Of a stretch of DNA of 8,139 bases, positions 1 to 5,308 are shown in pieces. The notes beneath the pieces are model-generated. The model did no database searches. It worked only from the letters and a program-made list of their open reading frames with translations, and was not told the DNA's origin. The position numbers and the translations under genes were made by a program. Position 1 is the first letter of the stretch. Every line of letters starts with the position of its first letter. The stretch is taken from contig JAGOWF010000116.1 of NCBI GenBank assembly GCA_018060305.1, positions 1-8,139 of the forward strand. Direction: 5' to 3'. The stretch comes from Pyrinomonadaceae bacterium (GTDB lineage Bacteria > Acidobacteriota > Blastocatellia > Pyrinomonadales > Pyrinomonadaceae).

Positions 1-356
1 GGCGGCATCAGGCGGTCGCGGTCGCCGGCGATCAATTCAAAGAGAAAGAGCGGCGGCTTTCGCGGGTCACGGTTGCGCCCGACGCGGCGGCCCGTCGCAT
101 TTCTGGAATACAACTCGACCGCAGCCTCGATGCCGTCATCGAGTTTGTCGAGCGAGAGGAAATTTGACCGATCCTCGTAACGCGAAGGCAAATAGCTGAG
201 CAGATCCTCGACCGTCGCGGTCTCAGGATCGGTCTTGTTGGCGGCGGACGCGACGGCAGCGGCGAGTTTTTGCTTCAAATTGATCGTGAGGTTTGCGAGC
301 GATTCGCGCGGGACCTCGATCAGGGGCGTTGACAGTGTCACACGTTGCTCGGCCAT
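1..356 (-). CDS. recG: ATP-dependent DNA helicase RecG, N-terminal part (cut by left edge)
   Basis: The minus-strand frame opens with ATG at 356 and runs without a stop off the left edge, giving 118 codons. The product starts MAEQRVTLSTPL. At about residues 47-63 it has the RecG wedge-domain signature: TVEDLLSYLPSRYEDRS closely matches the family's 'DLLxxLPRRYEDR' segment. RecG is a superfamily 2 helicase that remodels stalled replication forks and Holliday junctions; the helicase motifs would lie beyond the edge. The gene starts 12 bases after the methyltransferase stop and is in the same frame (TAG, four codons, ATG), so it is probably the last or a late gene of the yhhQ-methyltransferase operon. 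The only ribosome-site candidate is a weak AGG a few bases before the ATG. The identity rests on the N-terminal segment alone. A RecG-like wedge domain in another protein is possible but less likely. Confidence 0.75.
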   Translation of the reverse strand, partial: MAEQRVTLSTPLIEVPRESLANLTINLKQKLAAAVASAANKTDPETATVEDLLSYLPSRYEDRSNFLSLDKLDDGIEAAVELYSRNATGRRVGRNRDPRKPPLFLFELIAGDRDRLMP

Positions 357-368
357 CGGCCTGATTAT

Positions 369-1265
369 CTACGATTTTTGCGTTAAACGATAGATGGCAG
401 TGCCGGTAAGGACGGATTCGATCGGCATCTCGCGGAATTTGCGGTTGAGTCTTCCGAGGTCCATCATCGAGCGGTCAAAGTCGTTGGTATAGAGCACTTC
501 GACGGCGAGATCGGCGTTGTCGAACGCCTGCATGAATTCGTGATGCCGTTTGCGGTTGGGCACGCCACGATTTGAACCGGTCAGTTTCCATAGCCAGTCG
601 GAAAACCAGAGGAACGTGCCCGGATCGCGATACTGAAACCAGCAATCGTGCGGCCCAAAATCCACGCGGTGGAGGCCGACACCTTCGTCGGTCAGTACGC
701 GAATGTGAACGTCGGCAAAGGCCTGAATGTCGGACAGATGCTCGGCGACCTGAAATGAGCATACGATATCGTACTTCTGGGTCGTTTCTGCGGTCTCAAG
801 AGGCTGCCCGATAACCTCGACGCGGTCGGGATAGCCCTCCGGAAAGTCGGCCGCGTTCAACCATCGGGGCCAAGGCAGGTTCGGATAAGATTGAGCCCAG
901 TGCCGTGCTATCTCGGCGTACCAATGCTTTGAAGCCTCGCCCGAATAGTCGCCGGGAAATCGGTCGATGCCGCCGTATTGTGACGCACCCGCAGCAAGTA
1001 TGCTCATTCCCGACGTGAGATGGTCGCCCGGGCCGATCTCGCAGACGGATTTGCCGTTCAGGTCGCCGACATATTCGAGCAATAGGTTGAGACTCGCGAA
1101 AGCGTAGTTTTGCAGGAATTCGTCGGTGTTCACGTGATATGCGGCCGTGCGCGGGCGCTTCAGACGCCAATTGCGCACGAGGCGGGTGCCCATCAGCAGA
1201 TTTTTGCCGATCTGAGTTACGAGGTCGCGGGCGATGTTGAGACTTCCCGTCCTAGTTCGTTTCAT
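369..1265 (-). CDS. Class I SAM-dependent methyltransferase, substrate unknown
   Basis: From ATG at 1265 this encodes 298 residues. A Rossmann-type SAM-binding core begins near residue 74: motif I is VCEIGPGDHLTSG (74-86), an acidic position follows at D101 (GGID), and the post-core strand and helix are seen in YDIVCSFQVAEHLSD (165-179). A Trp/Arg-rich segment follows (about 207-245) and probably forms the acceptor pocket. A frame start at TTG 1283 would add six residues, but neither start has a clear ribosome site. I prefer the ATG because it overlaps the yhhQ stop by 14 bases (ATGAAACGAACTAG), an arrangement typical of translational coupling. There is no signal peptide or membrane segment, so it is likely cytosolic. 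Similar stand-alone methyltransferases occur in polysaccharide and small-molecule pathways, but nothing here fixes the substrate. Its position between yhhQ and recG may simply reflect operon packing. Confidence 0.8.
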   Translation of the reverse strand: MKRTRTGSLNIARDLVTQIGKNLLMGTRLVRNWRLKRPRTAAYHVNTDEFLQNYAFASLNLLLEYVGDLNGKSVCEIGPGDHLTSGMSILAAGASQYGGIDRFPGDYSGEASKHWYAEIARHWAQSYPNLPWPRWLNAADFPEGYPDRVEVIGQPLETAETTQKYDIVCSFQVAEHLSDIQAFADVHIRVLTDEGVGLHRVDFGPHDCWFQYRDPGTFLWFSDWLWKLTGSNRGVPNRKRHHEFMQAFDNADLAVEVLYTNDFDRSMMDLGRLNRKFREMPIESVLTGTAIYRLTQKS

Positions 1266-1977
1266 GTTCGGGTTCGAGGTCAAGGGTGAAGGGATTGAAA
1301 TTGGTATCGCGGTCGAAATGATCTTCCTTCTCGGCGCGTTTGAGGAAAGCGACGATCTTGTATGTAAATGGTGTCGCGATGACCTCCCAAAATACCTTGA
1401 GGAAATAGTTGCCTATCAGCACCGTGATGACCTCCGACGTCGGCCACGTGCCGAGGAAAGCGAGTGGATAAAAGATCACGCTGTCAACGGCTTCGCCGGC
1501 GAAGGTCGAGCCGATCGTGCGCGTCCACAGATACCTGCCGGCGGTCCAAACTTTCATTTTTGCAAGAACGAACGAATTGACAAATTCGCCCGCCCAGAAG
1601 GCGAGGAGCGACGCCGCGACGATCCGCCACGTCTGGCCGAATATCGTATTGACCGCAGCCTGCTGCTCCGCGGGCATTATCGAAGCAGTCGGCAGCGACG
1701 TGACGATGAATGCCATCACAGAGGCGAAGATCAGAGCCCCGAATCCGACCCAGATCACCTTTCGCGAGCGAGCGTAGCCATATACTTCGGTCAGAATGTC
1801 ACCGAACAGGTAGCTGAGCGGGAAAAAGAGGACGCCTGTGCCAAAGACGTATTCGCCGATCACCGGCAAGTTGACCGACGAGACTTTGTGGACGCCGATC
1901 AGGTTTGAGCACAGCAGGACGGCGACGAACGCAGCCATGAGCAGATCAAAGTATTTGAATTGTCGCGGCTGTGCCAT
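1252..1977 (-). CDS. yhhQ: Queuosine precursor transporter, YhhQ/VUT family
   Basis: This encodes 241 residues from ATG 1977; a TTG directly before it is an alternative start. The protein is hydrophobic with about six membrane segments and carries the conserved patches of the YhhQ (DUF165/VUT) family: FFPLSYLFGDILTEVYGY (51-68), GEFVNSFVLAKMK (130-142) and TRTIGSTFAGEAVDSVIF (152-169). Known members import queuosine precursors (preQ0/preQ1) that are used to modify the tRNA wobble base in GUN anticodons. The C-terminus is a polar tail (213-241). No queuosine biosynthesis gene is in the window, so a salvage role cannot be checked here. The start codon lies directly against the U-tract of the rpsT terminator, and no Shine-Dalgarno sequence or preQ1-riboswitch-like leader is visible. 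The gene is probably cotranscribed with the overlapping methyltransferase gene. Confidence 0.88.
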   Translation of the reverse strand: MAQPRQFKYFDLLMAAFVAVLLCSNLIGVHKVSSVNLPVIGEYVFGTGVLFFPLSYLFGDILTEVYGYARSRKVIWVGFGALIFASVMAFIVTSLPTASIMPAEQQAAVNTIFGQTWRIVAASLLAFWAGEFVNSFVLAKMKVWTAGRYLWTRTIGSTFAGEAVDSVIFYPLAFLGTWPTSEVITVLIGNYFLKVFWEVIATPFTYKIVAFLKRAEKEDHFDRDTNFNPFTLDLEPEHETN

Positions 1978-1978
1978 C

Positions 1979-2014
1979 AAAAAAAAGAAGCGAGCCGCTA
2001 TTTTGCGGCCCGCT
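1979..2014 (-). terminator. Rho-independent terminator of rpsT
   Basis: On the minus strand, AGCGGGCCGC (2014-2005), loop AAAATA and GCGGCTCGCT (1998-1989) form a 10-base-pair stem with one G-U pair. The stem is followed by a T-rich tract, TTCTTTTTTTT (1989-1979, the first T being the last stem base). The hairpin starts about 32 bases after the rpsT stop codon, a normal place for an intrinsic terminator. The T-tract runs straight into the yhhQ start codon (TTG/ATG at 1980-1975). Confidence 0.9.
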
Positions 2015-2046
2015 CATTGTATCAAAGCGAATTTATTAGCAGAAAC

Positions 2047-2310
2047 TTATGCGAGATCGTTAACGTGTTTGGTGAGCCGCGATTTGTACCTCGCGGCAGT
2101 GTTCTTGTGAATGATGCCTTTGTTGACCGCTTTATCGATCAACGAGACGGTTGGAATGAGAAGCTCAGTGCTTCCAGTTTTGTCGTGGCCAGCGACTGCG
2201 GCGCGCAGCTTCTTGATAGAAGTGCGCAGTTTGCTGCGGTTACTGCGGTTGATCTCGTTGCGTCGGGCATTTTGCCGCATACGCTTTTCTGCTGATTTAT
2301 GATTAGCCAT
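2047..2310 (-). CDS. rpsT: 30S ribosomal protein S20
   Basis: This encodes 87 residues, the normal length for S20. It begins MANHKSAEKRMRQNARRNE, the conserved basic N-terminal helix that binds 16S rRNA, and continues with the family pattern RSKLRTSIKKLR. The C-terminal part contains the conserved stretch DKAVNKGIIHKNTAARYKSR. S20 is a primary 16S-binding protein of the small subunit. TGGAG stands 5 bases before the ATG and supports the start. The gene has its own strong promoter (2343-2371) and an intrinsic terminator (1979-2014), so it appears to be a single-gene unit. In E. coli rpsT is autoregulated at translation; whether that holds here is not visible. Confidence 0.97.
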   Translation of the reverse strand: MANHKSAEKRMRQNARRNEINRSNRSKLRTSIKKLRAAVAGHDKTGSTELLIPTVSLIDKAVNKGIIHKNTAARYKSRLTKHVNDLA

Positions 2311-2315
2311 TAAAA

Positions 2316-2319
2316 CTCC
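2316..2319 (-). promoter_or_regulatory. Ribosome binding site of rpsT
   Basis: On the minus strand GGAG stands 5 bases (TTTTA) before the rpsT ATG. It confirms the start and is one of few clear Shine-Dalgarno sequences in the window. Confidence 0.75.
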
Positions 2320-2342
2320 AATACAAATGAAACAAACCTTAG

Positions 2343-2371
2343 ACTTTAGTAACCGACCGATGAGTTGTCAA
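2343..2371 (-). promoter_or_regulatory. Sigma-70-type promoter of rpsT
   Basis: On the minus strand a perfect -35 box TTGACA (2371-2366) is followed after exactly 17 bases by TAAAGT (2348-2343), which matches four of six bases of the -10 consensus, including the key first two and last. Transcription would start near 2336, giving a leader of about 25 bases that contains the GGAG site. It is the best full promoter in the window, as expected for a ribosomal protein gene. Confidence 0.8.
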
Positions 2372-2430
2372 GTCGTCATGTCTGCGTTCTGGCGTCTTCT
2401 CTCAACGAACTCGGCGAGGTAACAAGGTTC

Positions 2431-2475
2431 ACGCGGAGGGCGCAGCGGAGAATCAAGACGCTGAGGACGCTGAGA
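2431..2475. repeat. Degenerate 9-base tandem repeat
   Basis: Five consecutive 9-base blocks can be read on the plus strand: acgcggagg, gcgcagcgg, agaatcaag, acgctgagg and acgctgaga. Four of them fit a loose consensus ACGC(T/G)GAGG; the middle block has diverged. The repeat lies in the 177-base gap between the J-protein gene's stop (2488) and the rpsT start, just upstream of the rpsT promoter. From memory, similar 'ACGCAGAGG'-type arrays are dispersed between genes in many bacterial genomes; that comparison was not run. Confidence 0.55.
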
Positions 2476-2487
2476 TAGCTGCCGCGA

Positions 2488-3291
2488 TCAGCGGTCAAGG
2501 CTCGATGCGAACGAGTGCATGATATCGACAAACAGCGTGATTATGGGCGGGTAGAAGAGAAATTCAGGCTCGAGATAAGGCGAAAACATTCGCGGAAGCG
2601 AGCTAGCCGCAAAATCGATCTGCGTGCTGGCGGCGATGCCGATGGCCAGGCAGACAATGAGCCCTCCAACCAGAATCGCCGCTGCGGCAAGGCGGGAATA
2701 TGGCTTTTTCGCTTTCTTCTCGCCTTCGTCAAGGATCGATTCGTGGATGTTAGTTTCGGATTCGGTATAGCGTTCGAGTCCCTCGCGGAAACGGCCTACA
2801 AGGTGGATCACCCCGACCAGAAACAGGGCGACGATGATGATCTTGCCTATCACGAGCGATTCGTCAAAAATGCGGGGTTTTAGAGCGGTAACGATTATCG
2901 CTGAGACAAATAGTGCGACGACCGGATAAACGATCTTCTGAAAGGCGAGGGCCTCATCCCGTTCCTCGGCCAACAGTTGGTCGATGATATCGTTGTATCG
3001 CTTTTCGACGACCATCTGCCGCCATCGCTGTATGTGCGGGTTTGACGAAAGGAATGGGTCACCGTTCGAGCCTGCGGTTACTTCCTGCAACCGCTGGTCG
3101 TATTTGCGGCGTTCCTTCGAGTTGCCGAGGATCTCATATGCCTCGGCAATGGCCGCAAATTTTAGAGCAGTTTCTTCTGAACCGTGCTTGCTGTCAGGGT
3201 GCAGCCTGCGCGCCAAGCGGCGATAGGCCGACTTGATCTCGGCCCCCGTCGCCTGAGATGACACCTTGAGGATGTCGTAGTAATTCACCAT
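2488..3291 (-). CDS. Membrane-anchored J-domain (DnaJ-like) protein
   Basis: The 267-residue product opens with a complete J domain (about 2-67). This includes YYDILKV, the helix II pattern EIKSAYRRLARRLHPDSK with the catalytic HPD at 31-33, and the helix III-IV pattern AYEILGNSKERRKYD. J domains stimulate DnaK ATPase activity. There is no Gly/Phe linker, zinc finger or substrate-binding domain, so it is not DnaJ itself but a type III J-protein. After a charged linker (about 70-118) there are three clear membrane segments (about 120-137, 146-166, 201-221) and a possible fourth (246-262). It would therefore recruit DnaK to the inner membrane, with the J domain expected in the cytoplasm. The client is unknown. 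The ATG at 3291 lacks a good Shine-Dalgarno sequence but gives a canonical J-domain start. The gene has its own promoter and structured leader. Confidence 0.85.
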   Translation of the reverse strand: MVNYYDILKVSSQATGAEIKSAYRRLARRLHPDSKHGSEETALKFAAIAEAYEILGNSKERRKYDQRLQEVTAGSNGDPFLSSNPHIQRWRQMVVEKRYNDIIDQLLAEERDEALAFQKIVYPVVALFVSAIIVTALKPRIFDESLVIGKIIIVALFLVGVIHLVGRFREGLERYTESETNIHESILDEGEKKAKKPYSRLAAAAILVGGLIVCLAIGIAASTQIDFAASSLPRMFSPYLEPEFLFYPPIITLFVDIMHSFASSLDR

Positions 3292-3310
3292 CGCTGGGCG
3301 GCTAGGTTGT

Positions 3311-3323
3311 GAAGCTAAGCTTC
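3311..3323. repeat. Small inverted repeat in the J-protein leader
   Basis: GAAGCT-A-AGCTTC is a perfect 6-base inverted repeat around one base, about 20 bases before the ATG at 3291. It is too tight to form a full hairpin but could be a protein-binding site. It may also be chance, so confidence in any function is low. Confidence 0.35.
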
Positions 3324-3331
3324 CAGGAGAA

Positions 3332-3351
3332 GTTCGCGGCGAGCCGCGAAC
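3332..3351 (-). promoter_or_regulatory. Perfect hairpin/inverted repeat at the predicted 5' end of the J-protein mRNA
   Basis: GTTCGCGGC (3332-3340), two bases, then GCCGCGAAC (3343-3351) make a perfect inverted repeat. In RNA this gives an 8-base-pair stem with a 4-base loop. It starts 7 bases after the predicted -10 box, at the likely transcription start, and the rest of the leader is about 40 bases. It could be a 5'-stabilising stem-loop or an operator overlapping +1. A terminator for exbD is a less likely reading, because only TTCTCCT follows instead of a T-run. Confidence 0.55.
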
Positions 3352-3357
3352 GACGGA

Positions 3358-3366
3358 ATTATATCA
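3358..3366 (-). promoter_or_regulatory. Extended -10 promoter of the J-domain gene
   Basis: On the minus strand TGATATAAT combines a perfect TATAAT (3363-3358) with the TGn extension. It lies 19 bases after the exbD stop codon (TAA, 3388-3386). No good -35 box is seen at the usual spacing, which an extended -10 can tolerate. The start would fall near 3351, giving a leader of about 60 bases. Confidence 0.65.
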
Positions 3367-3385
3367 CAAATGACCGCTCGCGAAT

Positions 3386-3853
3386 TTAATCCAACTGGTC
3401 GATCTGCAGGCTGATCGGGTAGGCGCCGGCGAGCTTGATAGCATCCACAACGCGGGCGACGCTGCCGTAGTTGAGATCGCTGGGGGCCTTGATAAAAACA
3501 GTCCGTTCGATCCGGTCCCGAATGGGTCGCTGCGGGTCGTCTGCGAAAGACTCGGACACGTCCCCGTTGGCGGCACGTTCGGCAAAGATGTTACGAAGGC
3601 GGGCGACGAGAGCAGCAGTGTCGGCGGTGGTGCCGAGTCCGGTTTCGCGATTGAGCGTAAGCGACGCATTCCTGTCGATCTCGACAGCGAGGGTTTTGGG
3701 ATTGGGGTTGATGCGGGCAGGCATGTCGGTGGGTTCTGCGGGCACGCGGGCCTTGAAGCTGCTGGGCTTCAGCGGCGCGACGACCATGAAGATAATCAGC
3801 AGGACGAGCAGGACGTCGATCAGGGGCGTTACGTTTATCTCAGGTCTTGACAT
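3386..3853 (-). CDS. ExbD/TolR-family biopolymer transport protein
   Basis: This encodes 155 residues from ATG 3853. GTG 3892 would add 13 residues but is rejected, because GGAGG stands 7 bases before the ATG and the family start aligns there. The N-terminus reads PEINVTPLIDVLLVLLIIFM: the ExbD/TolR signature followed by the single membrane helix (about 11-28). Asp13 is the conserved channel-facing aspartate used in proton-driven energy transfer. The remainder is the periplasmic domain (about 30-155), ending in the family-like pattern VFIKAPSDLNYGSVARVVDAIKLAGA. ExbD and TolR work with ExbB and TolQ to energise TonB-dependent import or Tol-Pal. No exbB or tolQ lies in the window, so the partner must be elsewhere or outside it. 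The sequence does not decide between ExbD and TolR. The gene follows pabB with a 63-base gap and no visible terminator. Confidence 0.9.
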   Translation of the reverse strand: MSRPEINVTPLIDVLLVLLIIFMVVAPLKPSSFKARVPAEPTDMPARINPNPKTLAVEIDRNASLTLNRETGLGTTADTAALVARLRNIFAERAANGDVSESFADDPQRPIRDRIERTVFIKAPSDLNYGSVARVVDAIKLAGAYPISLQIDQLD

Positions 3854-3860
3854 GGATTTT

Positions 3861-3865
3861 CCTCC
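3861..3865 (-). promoter_or_regulatory. Strong ribosome binding site of exbD
   Basis: On the minus strand GGAGG lies 7 bases before ATG 3853. It is the strongest Shine-Dalgarno sequence in this half of the window and decides the start in favour of the ATG over the in-frame GTG at 3892. Confidence 0.85.
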
Positions 3866-3916
3866 GTTTCGGTGATCTGGGAGATTAGACACCGCAAGCG
3901 AAGAAATGTTCCCGTA

Positions 3917-5224
3917 TCACGCAAACCCACCGCCAATCGCCGTCATCAGAGCTCTGGCCTTTGTCACCGTTTCGTCCCATTCTCTTTCCGGCTCGCTGTC
4001 GATGACGATGCCGCCGCCGACGTTGAATGTGGCGGTGCCATCGCGGATGACCATCGTCCGGATCGCGACATTTAGGTCAAACGTCGCGAGATCGGTCTGC
4101 CAGCCTTCAGGCACGTAGTAACCTATCGCTCCCATTGAGAGGCCTCGGTTCGCAGGCTCGATCTCGTCGATGATCTTCATCGTGCTGATCTTTGGGGCAC
4201 CGGTGATGGAGCCGCAGGGGAAGACTGCTCTCAGTAGTTTTGAAAATGTCGTCTTCTCTCGGAGTTTGCCATTAATCGTCGAGACCAGGTGGAAATATGT
4301 CGGATGCTCCTCTATCTCGCAGAGGGCCTCGACCTTGACGCTGCCAAATTCGCACACGCGGCCGATGTCGTTGCGCAGTAGATCAACGATCATCGTGTTT
4401 TCTGCGCGGTCCTTTTCGCTCGCGGCCAATTCCGCGCGAAGAGCCGCATCTTTCTCGGCATTTCGCCCCCGTGGCCGTGTCCCTTTGATCGGCGAAGTCG
4501 ATATGTGTCGGCCGTCAACGCGGATGAAACGTTCCGGCGAGGCCGAAATGATGGTTGAGCCCGGACGAGTAATGAATGCCGAGAACGGCGCCGGATGATC
4601 GCGGCGCAAGCGGGAAAATATGGTCTGCGGCGACAGTTCGGCCGGCAATTTGGCAGTCATCTGACGTGTTAGATTGGTCTGATACGTGTTGCCGCAGCGA
4701 ATCTGTTCATGGATATTGTTGATCGCTTGTAAATATTCCTCTTTGGTGAAGTTTGAATTTACAGTGACGGACGAATTTGAAATTTCAAATTCGAGATCTG
4801 AGATATTGTCTCGGAGCACGGTGTTAATGACGGCCAGAACGTCCACGTTGCCATGAAGCGTCGTTTTTCCCGTCCGGTAATCATGGACGATGAGTGAGTC
4901 AAAGAGTGCGAGAAAGACGTCAGGTTCGGCGATGACGGAGCGTCGGCGGGTCGGCCCAATATTCAGCAACTTCCGGCCAAAGTCGTAGGAGATCGTAAAG
5001 ATGGCCGAGCGGTCGGCGGACATCTTCGTTTCGAGTAGATCGAGTGTCGCTTGCGGATCGGTTCCGCCGATCTCAAGGACCTCGACCGGGCCAAGGCCCG
5101 CGATCAGCAGGTGCGAATCGAGATAGCCAACACCGCAACTGTCGAGGACGCACACGGTCTCGGTCTCAGAGAGCTTGAGCAGGGCAGAGACGAGTTCGTC
5201 GGCGGTTAGGTCAAGTTGGGGCAC
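3917..5224 (-). CDS. pabB: Aminodeoxychorismate synthase component I (para-aminobenzoate synthase)
   Basis: This encodes 435 residues from GTG 5224, close to the usual PabB length. With the PabA glutaminase, PabB converts chorismate and ammonia to 4-amino-4-deoxychorismate, the first step to the pABA ring of folate, in the cytoplasm. The chorismate-binding domain fills about 160-432. Visible motifs are SAFITRPG..ISASPERF (215-233), PIKGTRPRG (245-253), DRAENTMIVDLLRNDIGR (272-289), FPCGSITGAPK (335-345) and VGGGIVIDSEP (402-412). The PIKGT form with Lys247 is the PabB hallmark; anthranilate synthase TrpE has PIAGT. There is no fused PabC or PabA domain, and neither gene is adjacent. The GTG has no Shine-Dalgarno sequence, but a -10-like box sits just before it, so a leaderless mRNA is possible. 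The gene is divergent from the permease gene, and exbD follows downstream. Confidence 0.92.
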   Translation of the reverse strand: MPQLDLTADELVSALLKLSETETVCVLDSCGVGYLDSHLLIAGLGPVEVLEIGGTDPQATLDLLETKMSADRSAIFTISYDFGRKLLNIGPTRRRSVIAEPDVFLALFDSLIVHDYRTGKTTLHGNVDVLAVINTVLRDNISDLEFEISNSSVTVNSNFTKEEYLQAINNIHEQIRCGNTYQTNLTRQMTAKLPAELSPQTIFSRLRRDHPAPFSAFITRPGSTIISASPERFIRVDGRHISTSPIKGTRPRGRNAEKDAALRAELAASEKDRAENTMIVDLLRNDIGRVCEFGSVKVEALCEIEEHPTYFHLVSTINGKLREKTTFSKLLRAVFPCGSITGAPKISTMKIIDEIEPANRGLSMGAIGYYVPEGWQTDLATFDLNVAIRTMVIRDGTATFNVGGGIVIDSEPEREWDETVTKARALMTAIGGGFA

Positions 5225-5230
5225 GGGCGA

Positions 5231-5236
5231 ATTTTA
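5231..5236 (-). promoter_or_regulatory. Possible -10 box of pabB (leaderless start)
   Basis: On the minus strand TAAAAT (5236-5231) matches five of six -10 bases and ends 6 bases before the GTG start at 5224, so the predicted transcription start coincides with the start codon. No convincing -35 box is seen about 17 bases upstream, so this remains tentative. Confidence 0.4.
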
Positions 5237-5253
5237 CCACGCGATGAGCGCGT

Positions 5254-5282
5254 TTCACTTGGGCGTAGATTTCGCGTAATAT
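5254..5282 (+). promoter_or_regulatory. Possible promoter of the permease-pilZ pair
   Basis: TTCACT (5254-5259, four of six -35 matches) and TAATAT (5277-5282) are separated by 17 bases. Transcription would start near 5289, leaving a leader of about 20 bases before ATG 5309. The only support is the match to consensus and the placement in the divergent gap with pabB. Confidence 0.45.
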
Positions 5283-5308
5283 GTTTTCGACCTGACCCGA
5301 ACCACGAT

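Noticed and set aside
572..1170. Several frames overlapping the methyltransferase gene on both strands
   Set aside because: The methyltransferase has clear SAM-binding motifs across this stretch. The other frames are Arg-rich, have no recognisable domain and no ribosome sites.
1234..1908. Open frame of 224 codons on the plus strand opposite yhhQ
   Set aside because: It is an antisense shadow of the well-supported transporter gene. Its product is rich in Arg, Asp and Glu with no family pattern, as expected from reading a membrane-protein gene backwards.
1979..2046. preQ1 riboswitch upstream of yhhQ
   Set aside because: The hairpin here is a plain GC-rich stem with a T-tract after rpsT. I see no C-rich loop and A-rich tail of the preQ1 type, and there is no room for a leader before the ATG.
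2515..2883. Plus-strand frame of 122 codons opposite the J-protein gene
   Set aside because: It is a shadow of the membrane part of the J-protein, with low-complexity charged content and no start signal.
3332..3351. Intrinsic terminator for exbD
   Set aside because: The stem is good, but it is followed by TTCTCCT rather than a run of T, and a strong -10 box lies just before it. A role in the leader of the next gene fits better, though weak termination is not excluded.
3854..3892. GTG 3892 as the exbD start
   Set aside because: GGAGG lies 7 bases before ATG 3853, and the ExbD N-terminal signature begins there. The GTG has no ribosome site.
5216..5308. N-terminal extension of the permease to ATG 5216
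   Set aside because: It would overlap the pabB start and the likely promoters, and adds a polar Arg-rich segment unlike APC N-termini. ATG 5309 leads directly into the family sequence.
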